Assembly: GCA_002719475.1 (NCBI GenBank)
Contig: PBHQ01000018.1
Span: forward strand, 1-33,176
Source: Methanobacteriota archaeon
GTDB taxonomy: Archaea; Thermoplasmatota; Poseidoniia; Poseidoniales; Poseidoniaceae
DNA length: 33,176 nucleotides
Direction: 5' to 3'
The notes below the pieces were generated by a model, which saw nothing but the letters and a program-made list of their open reading frames with translations, had not been told where the DNA came from and ran no database searches. Position numbers and translations under genes: made by a program. Shown here one piece after another: positions 8,479-15,495 of this stretch; within the stretch, counting starts at the first letter, position 1; each line of letters opens with the position of its first letter.

Positions 8479-9174
8479 ATGAGCGATAAGCCAGAACTGT
8501 TCATCCTTCACACATGCCCTTTTTCTTGGAAAGTCAGAGGCTTATTGGAACACCTCGACATTGAGTATGATGAAGTTCAGGTCAATGCGATCAGAACAAA
8601 AAAAGAGTTGGCATTCACCAATGGCTGGAACAAAGTTCCTGTTTGGCGAGAAAAGAATGGTGAAGTGTTAGTTGACTCAACCCCAATGATGAAAGAAATC
8701 GATTCAAGGTATAACGATGGTAAACTTTGGCAAAGCGAAGATGAACAACGTAGAGATAAATGGATGGAATGGGTTGATGAACATCTGAAAAGAGCGACTA
8801 TTCCAATCTTATACGGAGGATTATTTTCCGCACTGAAAACAACGGTTAGAGTCTCAAAGTTGGAGAAATTCGGTTTTTTCTCTAAGCGACTCTATGCTTG
8901 GGCGGGATTCCCAATTATGTGGGGAATAATCGCTCGCAGACGTGTCAAAAAAGATGGACGTAAGCCCAAACAATTGTGGCATGATCTGCTCGATGAATGG
9001 TGTGATGAAATCGGAGAAGCAGAATTCTTTGGAGGAGGGGCGCCTAATCTCGTTGATTTTGCTGCCTTTGGCTACATTCGCTCAATTTCTCCCTTCTCAC
9101 AATTCTCTCAATTACAAGAACATGAACGCGGCATGACTTGGTACAAGCGAGTAAAAGCGACCTTGAAGGCCTGA
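8479..9174 (+). CDS. Glutaredoxin/GST-fold protein, microsomal prostaglandin E synthase-2-like
   Basis: 231 aa. An N-terminal thioredoxin/glutaredoxin domain (1-78) carries HTCPFSWKVRG at 11-21, cis-Pro region NKVPVW and DSTPMMKEI. An all-alpha GST C-terminal domain follows, with WMEWVDEHLKRATIPILYGG and FGGGAPNLVDFAAFGYIRSI. The order and motifs fit PTGES2-type proteins, in which CPFC is usual; here the second Cys is Ser16, leaving a monothiol site. The middle region (FFSKRLYAWAGFPIMWG) is hydrophobic, again as in PTGES2. Activity is unknown; a glutathione- or other thiol-linked redox role is inference. ATG 8479 gives a clean domain start, with GGAGAGG about 15 nt upstream. Followed after 9 nt by the FGE-like gene. 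Confidence 0.82.
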   Translation: MSDKPELFILHTCPFSWKVRGLLEHLDIEYDEVQVNAIRTKKELAFTNGWNKVPVWREKNGEVLVDSTPMMKEIDSRYNDGKLWQSEDEQRRDKWMEWVDEHLKRATIPILYGGLFSALKTTVRVSKLEKFGFFSKRLYAWAGFPIMWGIIARRRVKKDGRKPKQLWHDLLDEWCDEIGEAEFFGGGAPNLVDFAAFGYIRSISPFSQFSQLQEHERGMTWYKRVKATLKA

Positions 9175-9183
9175 GGGGATTCT

Positions 9184-10023
9184 TTGGATCATTCTGTAGA
9201 CTTGTTCGGAATTAAATTCGTAGAAGTACCAGAAGGTAGTGTATTGGTAGGTAGCGACAAAGGTGGTCTTGTACACGCTTCAGAGAGACCAAGATATCAA
9301 GCCAAGATTGAGAGTTTCAGAGTAATGGATTCTCTGCTGACCAAACGCCAATTCGCTTGTATCATGGGAGAAGAAGGCGAAGATGACGAGCCGATTGACT
9401 CACTTTCTTGGCAACAAATCGAAGAGATGCTCGAAACCTTCCAATCAAAACTTGAAGCAGACTATGAAGTTCGCTTACCGAGTGAAGCAGAATGGCTGCG
9501 CTGCAAAGAACATCTTAACCTAAGTCTACCAGTTGCTTGTGAAGAGATACTTTGGGATCATCCACACAACAACAACCGTGGTGCGCATAGCGATGGGAGG
9601 CCACGTATCGATGATCGAGCTGACAATCTGATGCGTAGGTATCGAGTATCGATGAAATCACACCCCACGAAACCTGGAAGAACTTTCAAAACACAAACTC
9701 CGGTATTCTCACCTCAGAAAGATGCTCACTTTCGTTTACTGGTTCGTAAGGTAGCAGACAAAGAAGTTCCCTCGGTCCCGGAAGAAGCTGATTTTGCTGC
9801 GATTTTTCGTCAGGAAGCAATTTTCGCATTATTCATCGGTATTATTCCATCATTCCTAATTCCAATCGCAAGAGGATTTTCAAGTTACATCTACGAAGGG
9901 TGGGCGAATCTGCTCTTTGGCGGCATCTGTTTTTCTTTAGTTACCGCACTATTCTGGCGACCTAAGAGGCCTACATGGTATATCGACGAAAGCGAAGAAA
10001 AATTAGTTCCCAGAAAGAACTGA
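9184..10023 (+). CDS. Degenerate formylglycine-generating-enzyme-like domain with two C-terminal TM helices
   Basis: 279 aa from a TTG start supported by TGAGGGGA a few bases upstream. Residues about 10-190 follow the FGE-sulfatase/C-type-lectin-like fold: FVEVPEGSVLVGSD, ERPRYQAKIESFRV, SWQQIEEM and RLPSEAEWL (97-105), with a closing HFRLLVRK (182-189) corresponding to the usual GFR ending. The central RGGSW-like segment and the catalytic Cys pair of true formylglycine-generating enzymes are not seen, so catalytic activity is unlikely. Two TM helices lie at about 211-229 and 238-257, so it is a membrane-anchored binding or structural domain. It has no N-terminal signal, which places the FGE-like domain on the cytoplasmic side. 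It is the last gene of the 8127-10023 unit, convergent with malic enzyme. Confidence 0.75.
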   Translation: MDHSVDLFGIKFVEVPEGSVLVGSDKGGLVHASERPRYQAKIESFRVMDSLLTKRQFACIMGEEGEDDEPIDSLSWQQIEEMLETFQSKLEADYEVRLPSEAEWLRCKEHLNLSLPVACEEILWDHPHNNNRGAHSDGRPRIDDRADNLMRRYRVSMKSHPTKPGRTFKTQTPVFSPQKDAHFRLLVRKVADKEVPSVPEEADFAAIFRQEAIFALFIGIIPSFLIPIARGFSSYIYEGWANLLFGGICFSLVTALFWRPKRPTWYIDESEEKLVPRKN

Positions 10024-10034
10024 ATTGATTCCAA

Positions 10035-12323
10035 TCAATATTTCTCTTTTCGAAGAACATCCATGACACAAATAGCAGCCATATTGATGATATGACGCAC
10101 TCCATCTGCCCTAGCAACAACTTGAACTGGCTTTGCCATACCAGAAAGAATCGGTCCTGTCATCTCTGCATCCGCAAATTGCTCAAGCAGTTTATAGGAA
10201 ATATTAGCTGATGCAAGATTTGGACAGATCAAGACATTTGCCGGGCCCTCAAACTCCATGAATGGATAATCAATTTGCACCACAGGATCCAAGGCGGTAT
10301 CCACTTGCATCGGGCCCTCAATCACGATATTGGGATCCAATTCTCTAGCGATTTCTATCGACTCTTCGATACGATCCGTTCTCTGAGCCTTACTGCTACC
10401 AAAATTGGAGAATGATAACATGGCAACCTTGGGATCTACTCCAAAACGGCGTGCAACCTTTGCAGTCTGCACCGCAATTTCTGCTAATGTTCTACTGTCA
10501 GGATAGACATTAACCGTGGCATCAGCTAAGAAAATGACCTTACCATTGACAGTCATCATGTAACACCCTATTATGCAATGAGCATTAGGGTCTGCACCGA
10601 TTACCTTGAGAGCAGGACTTAGAACATCAGGATATGCTCTTGTAACCCCCCCTACCATTCCGTCTGCAGCCCCACTTGCCACCATTTGTGAGGCAAAATA
10701 TGGTCTACTCTTGAGTAATCTCTGAGCGTCTTCAAACGAGAGCCCCTTACGGTGTCTTCGATCGAACATCCCTTGAGCGAACGTATCAAGCCTGCGCGGA
10801 TCTCTACGTGGATCAATAATTGTACATTCAAATTCGAGTTCCATTTCCTCCAATTTACTACGAATTCCGCTCTCACTACCCAATAAGATGGGATGACAAA
10901 TGTCTTCTAAGACTAATTCTGCTGCTGCTCGCAAGACCTTTTCATTATCTCCTTCTGGGAATACAATCTTTTTGCCACTTCCCTTCACTTTGTTAATGAC
11001 GCTACGCATGACGCTCCAAGTCAACCCTAACCTAGCCTCCAACTCCTCCCTATATTCCTCATGGTCATATTCTTCAGGGGAGATTTTCGCTATTCCTTCT
11101 TCGACTGCCGCTTGCGCTACTGCGCTTGCCTCCCAGATCAGCACTCTTCGATCAAATGGCTTGGGAATGATATAATCCAACCCATACTGAAGTGGAGCGC
11201 CCCCATAAGCAATGATTACGTCATCGGGAACCGGTTCTTTAGCTAACTCAGCCAAAGATTTCGTCGCAGCCATTTTCATATTCTGGGTGATATCGCTGGC
11301 TCGAACATCCAACGCTCCTCTGAATATATATGGAAACCCGAGGACATTGTTCACTTGATTGGGGAAGTCAGAACGGCCGGTTGCAATTATTGCATCTGAT
11401 CTCGCTTTTCTAGCAACATCAGGCATGATTTCAGGGTCGGGATTGGCTAATGCGAAAATAATGGGTTTCTCAGCCATACTCTGAACCATTTCCGAATTGA
11501 CTAAACCCCCTTTAGATAGACCAAGGAAGAGGTCTGCACCAACCATTGCGCTAGCGAGGTCTCCATTATCTACATCTTGTGCATATGCAGCCTTGTATTC
11601 ATTTAATTCTCCAGCCTTTTCTCGCTTCTTGGTGATTATTCCCTTGGAATCACACATGATGATATTTAGCCTCTTAACCCCGAGTGCAACATAATGGTCT
11701 GCACAAGCAATTGCACTCGCACCCGCCCCAGCAATTACCACCTTCAATTCTGACAATTTCTTACCTTGAAGTTCCGCCGCATTCAACATCGCCGCCCCTG
11801 AAATAATTGCAGTTCCGTGTTGATCATCGTGCATCACAGGGATATTAGTTCCTGCAGCAATTCTTTCCTCAATCTCAAAACATTCAGGTGCTTTGATATC
11901 CTCAAGATTGATTCCACCAAATGTCGGAGCAATGGCACATACTGTACGAATGAATTGCTCAGGATCTGTTTCGTCAACTTCAATGTCAAAAACATCAATG
12001 CCGGCGAATGTCTTCAGCAACAGCCCCTTCCCTTCCATAACTGGTTTGGACGCCAACGCACCGATTTCACCCAAACCCAATACTGCAGTTCCATTACTTA
12101 TGACTGCCACCAAATTACCCTTGGTTGTATATCGATAAGCTTCATCTGGATTCTTCTCAATCTCAAGACAAGGATAGGCTACTCCAGGAGAGTATGCTAA
12201 CGATAATTCCCTCGCAGTAGCATGTGGTTTGGTAGGCATTACAGTGACCTTTCCCCTTGGTTCCATTTCGTGGTAATCAAGAGCTTCTTGTTTGAATCGT
12301 TCTTCCGAACGCTTTGGAACCAT
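10035..12323 (-). CDS. maeB: NADP-malic enzyme fused to phosphotransacetylase domain (MaeB type)
   Basis: About 762 aa. The N-terminal malic domain (about 15-160) has PTKPHATARELSLAYSPGVA and NLEDIKAPECFEIE. The NAD(P)-binding domain has VPVMHDDQHGTAII (about 160), VVIAGAGASAIACADHY, the later FALANPDPEI and TGRSDFPNQVNN. The last about 330 residues are a phosphate acetyl/butyryltransferase domain (SGKKIVFPEGDNEKVLRAA, GAADGMVGG, SFSNFGSSKAQR, EGPMQVDTAL, NLASANISYKLLEQF). The enzyme decarboxylates malate to pyruvate. In bacterial MaeB the PTA domain is regulatory and senses acetyl-CoA. ATG 12323 is used; TTG 12338 is an alternative, and neither has a clear ribosome binding site. It is divergent from pyruvate kinase, so the two pyruvate-producing enzymes share a 91-nt intergenic region. 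Confidence 0.95.
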   Translation of the reverse strand: MVPKRSEERFKQEALDYHEMEPRGKVTVMPTKPHATARELSLAYSPGVAYPCLEIEKNPDEAYRYTTKGNLVAVISNGTAVLGLGEIGALASKPVMEGKGLLLKTFAGIDVFDIEVDETDPEQFIRTVCAIAPTFGGINLEDIKAPECFEIEERIAAGTNIPVMHDDQHGTAIISGAAMLNAAELQGKKLSELKVVIAGAGASAIACADHYVALGVKRLNIIMCDSKGIITKKREKAGELNEYKAAYAQDVDNGDLASAMVGADLFLGLSKGGLVNSEMVQSMAEKPIIFALANPDPEIMPDVARKARSDAIIATGRSDFPNQVNNVLGFPYIFRGALDVRASDITQNMKMAATKSLAELAKEPVPDDVIIAYGGAPLQYGLDYIIPKPFDRRVLIWEASAVAQAAVEEGIAKISPEEYDHEEYREELEARLGLTWSVMRSVINKVKGSGKKIVFPEGDNEKVLRAAAELVLEDICHPILLGSESGIRSKLEEMELEFECTIIDPRRDPRRLDTFAQGMFDRRHRKGLSFEDAQRLLKSRPYFASQMVASGAADGMVGGVTRAYPDVLSPALKVIGADPNAHCIIGCYMMTVNGKVIFLADATVNVYPDSRTLAEIAVQTAKVARRFGVDPKVAMLSFSNFGSSKAQRTDRIEESIEIARELDPNIVIEGPMQVDTALDPVVQIDYPFMEFEGPANVLICPNLASANISYKLLEQFADAEMTGPILSGMAKPVQVVARADGVRHIINMAAICVMDVLRKEKY

Positions 12324-12414
12324 ATTGGTGTCGGGCAAAGAGGCGCTTCAATTGGTTTTCCTATTGACAAGCCACAATGCAACGTTTCATGTTGTTGAAG
12401 GTGTAGCGCAGCCC

Positions 12415-13872
12415 ATGCGACGCACCCGAATCATCGGAACAATCGGACCGGCCAGTGACGACCCAGAAACTCTAGAGACACTACTGAAAGAAGGTTTGGA
12501 CATAACGCGACTGAACTACAGCCACGGAGATTTGGATGGCAAAACTGAACTAATTGCAAAAGTTAGAGCTGCTGAAAAAGCAGTAGGGAAGTACGTTGGA
12601 ATTCTCGCTGATTTACCAGGCCCGAAACTAAGACTTGGGACTTTCCCCGGAAAAATCGATTTGGAAGAAGGCCAAGCCATCACCTTGAGTTGTGGAGTGC
12701 ATGATTCTGAAGATATTCACATTGATGGGGGAATCGTTCTCCCCGTTCCTTACGAGGGTCTGTCTCAAAACCTGCGTGTTGATGATCCAATTCTGCTCAA
12801 CGATGGATTAGTCAGACTCAAAGTCGTAGATGCACCACACCAAGCAGCCTCGAAGGTTGGATGTGTAGTCATCGATTCTGGACCATTGTCTTCAAGAAAA
12901 GGTATCAACGTTCCAGCCACGATAGTAGATTTACCATCGGTTGGACCCAAAGACAAGGCTGCAATCGCTCATGCCATTGAACACGGTGCTGACTTCATTG
13001 CGGTATCTTACGTTAGAAAGGCAGACGATATCAAGCCAGCCAGAGATGCAATCAACGAAGCGGGAATACACACTCCGATTATTGCCAAGATTGAGCATCC
13101 AGCAGCCTTGCAGGATCTTGAAGCAATCGTCGAGGCAGCGGACATTCTTATGGTAGCCAGAGGTGACCTCGGAGTAGAGATACCAATGGAGAGAGTACCT
13201 GCAGCACAGGAAAGGATCCTTGCTGCTGGAATGTCCAGAGGTAAACCTGTCATTATTGCTACACAGATGTTAGAGTCAATGTGTGACAATCCAAGACCAA
13301 CAAGAGCCGAAGTAACCGACGTTGCAACTGCTATTCGTCAAGGTGCGAGTGCTGTCATGCTCTCTGGAGAAACAGCCAGTGGAAAACACCCGATAACCGC
13401 TATTCAAACTATGGCAAAAATTGCAACGGCTGTAGATGAGGAGGTAAAGGACCTAGGAGACCCCCCTGCCCTTGCTAAGTTCCAATCGACCCGCGCAGTT
13501 TCGACTGCTGCAATCTCACTAGCTACAGGATTCAATGCAGACCACTTGATGTTCGCAACCGAACATGGAACTGCACCCCGTCTAGCTGCGGCCATCAAAC
13601 CACCACAGCGAATCTTCGCGGTTACTAACAGAATCAGAGCATGCCGAAGAGTGACCATATTGCCTGGAGTGATTGGATACCACGTTGAAGAAGTAGAAGA
13701 TGCTGTTGAAACTTTGATGAGCGCATCAAGGCAGATGATTGCTGATGGTAATGTCAAGGCTGGAGAAACTGTGGTTGCAGTAACTGGCTCCCCTCTCGCT
13801 ATGACTGGTAGGACCAATACCATCAGACTACTGGAAATCAAAGAGAATGGGTTGCTTTCTGATCTTGAGTGA
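12415..13872 (+). CDS. pyk: Pyruvate kinase
   Basis: 485 aa, full length. It converts PEP and ADP to pyruvate and ATP, the last step of glycolysis. The N-terminus reads MRRTRIIGTIGPAS, the usual family start, which is why ATG 12415 is preferred over a longer open frame. Other motifs are LNYSHGD (K+/ATP site), DLPGPKLRLG, IAKIEHP with catalytic K225 and metal ligand E227, MVARGDLGVE with D251, and IATQMLESM with T283 followed by PTRAEVTDVA and VMLSGETASGKHP. The C-terminal domain (about 355-480) contains the ATEHGTAPRLAA and GSP regions, and no allosteric domain is missing. Its last 35 bases overlap the 3' end of the convergent zinc-ribbon gene. Confidence 0.96.
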   Translation: MRRTRIIGTIGPASDDPETLETLLKEGLDITRLNYSHGDLDGKTELIAKVRAAEKAVGKYVGILADLPGPKLRLGTFPGKIDLEEGQAITLSCGVHDSEDIHIDGGIVLPVPYEGLSQNLRVDDPILLNDGLVRLKVVDAPHQAASKVGCVVIDSGPLSSRKGINVPATIVDLPSVGPKDKAAIAHAIEHGADFIAVSYVRKADDIKPARDAINEAGIHTPIIAKIEHPAALQDLEAIVEAADILMVARGDLGVEIPMERVPAAQERILAAGMSRGKPVIIATQMLESMCDNPRPTRAEVTDVATAIRQGASAVMLSGETASGKHPITAIQTMAKIATAVDEEVKDLGDPPALAKFQSTRAVSTAAISLATGFNADHLMFATEHGTAPRLAAAIKPPQRIFAVTNRIRACRRVTILPGVIGYHVEEVEDAVETLMSASRQMIADGNVKAGETVVAVTGSPLAMTGRTNTIRLLEIKENGLLSDLE

Positions 13873-14167
13873 TTACTTGAATCGCATGCTTCGACGATGA
13901 TGCATGAGTGTGAATGTTTGATTTAATTTGATTAGGGCATTTTTTGCAATGCTTATTCTTTTTCTTGTACTTATTACAACATTTGGATTTATACTTCTTT
14001 GAGGCGCAAGAATTTGAGTTGTTGCTATATTCGATTTGCTTTACTAAGTCCACAAGGGAAATACTGGATTCCATGGAATTGGACTTCTTCGCTCCGCAGT
14101 AAGGGCAAGCAACCCATCCTGATTGCAACATATTATCGCATTCTTCACACGGATTTAGTAGAAGCAT
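13838..14167 (-). CDS. Small zinc-ribbon protein with Cys/Lys-rich tail
   Basis: 109 aa. An N-terminal zinc ribbon is formed by C7-x2-C10 and C21-x2-C24 (CEECDN, ACPYCGAK). After a short spacer comes a very basic Cys segment at about 57-78, SKCCNKYKKKNKHCKKCP, with C63, C64, C74 and C77, which could bind a second metal or contact nucleic acid. The C-terminus is polar. The function is unknown; a nucleic-acid- or metal-binding role is inference. No ribosome binding site precedes ATG 14167. Instead an AT-rich box lies about 26 nt upstream, which suits a leaderless transcript. The gene overlaps the end of pyruvate kinase convergently by 35 nt. Confidence 0.72.
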   Translation of the reverse strand: MLLLNPCEECDNMLQSGWVACPYCGAKKSNSMESSISLVDLVKQIEYSNNSNSCASKKYKSKCCNKYKKKNKHCKKCPNQIKSNIHTHASSSKHAIQVITQDQKATHSL

Positions 14168-14178
14168 AGTTTTGGCCG

Positions 14179-14198
14179 TATTTAGGTCGCCCTAAATA
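14179..14198. promoter_or_regulatory. Perfect inverted repeat with TATA-like box upstream of the zinc-ribbon gene
   Basis: TATTTAGG-TCGC-CCTAAATA has perfect 8-bp arms. On the minus strand it merges with an AT-rich box (AATAAATATTTA, 14204-14193) centred about 26-30 nt before ATG 14167, the place expected for a TATA box of a leaderless archaeal gene. A repressor binding here would block TBP. It could equally be a chance AT-rich palindrome. Confidence 0.35.
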
Positions 14199-14389
14199 TT
14201 TATTCCTTTTGAAGACCTTTTATTGATAAGTGAACGCGTTATATTTGAAATTCCTAACATTTATTCGGCGACTGCATTAGTACAAATTGCACAGAGTCGA
14301 AACCCTGATTTGTTTTTGCAGCGCTAATCTCTGTATCTGGAAGCAAGATGTTAACATTGTTTTTTCAATGAAGCCCTTCACCACGTATC

Positions 14390-15376
14390 GTGCTCAACAA
14401 AGCCTTGATTCGCAATATCTTGGCATTGGCTCTAGGCATCGCATTTGTGAGGATTGGAATATACCATTTCATTGACCCGGAATGGTTTGAACCAATAGTT
14501 CCCGAAGTTCTTGGATCTCCAAGGTTCTGGGTATGGTTGAGTGGTATCTTTGAAATCGGTTTCGGAATATTGCTGATTATTCCTCGTACCCGTGAATGGG
14601 GATCTGTCCTAGGAGCTTGGATGCTAGTTGCTTTGTATTGGGCGAATCTCAATATGTGGATTAATGACATTGAACTCGGGGATGGTACTTCCTTGTCAGC
14701 AGAAGGACATGTACTTCGATTATTGATTCAGATTGCTCTCATTTTGGTGATTGCGTGGATAGGAGAAATTACTCCGTTTAAAAACGAGGAAAAGGGCATC
14801 TCGAAAATGGATGTTTTCGTGGGAAGAATATCATCCGCTGCGTTCAGTACTGGTGACAGATTAATCGTAGGGAATTGGCATGAATCTCCACTAGGCAAAT
14901 TCAGTGATGTGATGTGGGCAAACCCAGAGGGTAAGAGGACACTAATTGCGCCTTCAGAGAAAGTAGCAGAATATCTGAATTCAATATATTCATTTGATGA
15001 AACAATAATCCAAGAAATCGAAATGATTGGTGACGATTCACAATTATCTTTGAAATGCGAAAAAATGGAGTTGGAATTCAAGTGGAACAAGGGGTGGAAG
15101 GTTCCATTCAAGAGATCACTGCTGTTCATTTCTACAGTGGAATTAATCTTTGCAAGAATGTTCTTTGGGACGAAAACCTATGGCCTTACCAAGAACGGTC
15201 GGAAAGAATGGTATGCAATCGACCGAGTCTCCAAACTTACCACAGCTACCGCGTCTATCGATAGCACCAATTTAGGCTCGATGAGCACAATGAAAGAACC
15301 TTGCAAATTTGGGTTTAGCGAGACGCCCAATAAGCCATCATCTTGTGTGCTCAGAACACACATTTTGAAACATTGA
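14390..15376 (+). CDS. DoxX-like membrane protein with extra C-terminal soluble domain
   Basis: 328 aa from a GTG start. Residues 5-126 form four TM helices with DoxX-like landmarks: FVRIGIYHFIDPEWFEPIVP at the end of TM1, WLSGIFEIGFGILLIIPRTRE in TM2 and YWANLNMW in TM3. DoxX proteins are small four-helix membrane proteins, often linked to quinone or thiol redox. Residues about 142-328 form a second, soluble domain (GDRLIVGNWHESPLGKFSDV, RTLIAPSEKVAEYLNSIYSF) that I recall as a free-standing uncharacterised actinobacterial-type protein. The combination therefore looks like a fusion. No Shine-Dalgarno precedes GTG 14390. There is no in-frame ATG before M140, so the four TM helices require a start near 14390. 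A 9-bp palindrome followed by T5 lies 38 nt after the stop. Confidence 0.75.
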   Translation: MLNKALIRNILALALGIAFVRIGIYHFIDPEWFEPIVPEVLGSPRFWVWLSGIFEIGFGILLIIPRTREWGSVLGAWMLVALYWANLNMWINDIELGDGTSLSAEGHVLRLLIQIALILVIAWIGEITPFKNEEKGISKMDVFVGRISSAAFSTGDRLIVGNWHESPLGKFSDVMWANPEGKRTLIAPSEKVAEYLNSIYSFDETIIQEIEMIGDDSQLSLKCEKMELEFKWNKGWKVPFKRSLLFISTVELIFARMFFGTKTYGLTKNGRKEWYAIDRVSKLTTATASIDSTNLGSMSTMKEPCKFGFSETPNKPSSCVLRTHILKH

Positions 15377-15413
15377 GATTGGGCTATATTCAAAAAAAGC
15401 AATATTATGTTAG

Positions 15414-15434
15414 CGCCATACCATAGGTATGGCG
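15414..15434. terminator. Perfect 9-bp inverted repeat followed by a T-run
   Basis: CGCCATACC-ATA-GGTATGGCG has perfect 9-bp arms. It is followed by TAAGCATTTTTG. It lies 38 nt after the stop of the DoxX gene and 62 nt before the ATG of the giant protein. It may be a hairpin terminator for the first gene, or an operator just upstream of a TATA-like CATATAG region (15450-15473) for the second. The sequence alone does not decide. Confidence 0.45.
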
Positions 15435-15495
15435 TAAGCATTTTTGTTACATATAGACAAGTGCTTCATATAGTGATGAAGAACCGAGGCTGCTT

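Noticed and set aside
9184..10023. Active formylglycine-generating or sulfatase-modifying enzyme
   Set aside because: The catalytic cysteines and the RGGSW-like block are missing, and no sulfatase is nearby.
13404..13841. 145-codon open frame on the minus strand
   Set aside because: It mirrors pyruvate kinase, whose motifs are unmistakable on the plus strand.
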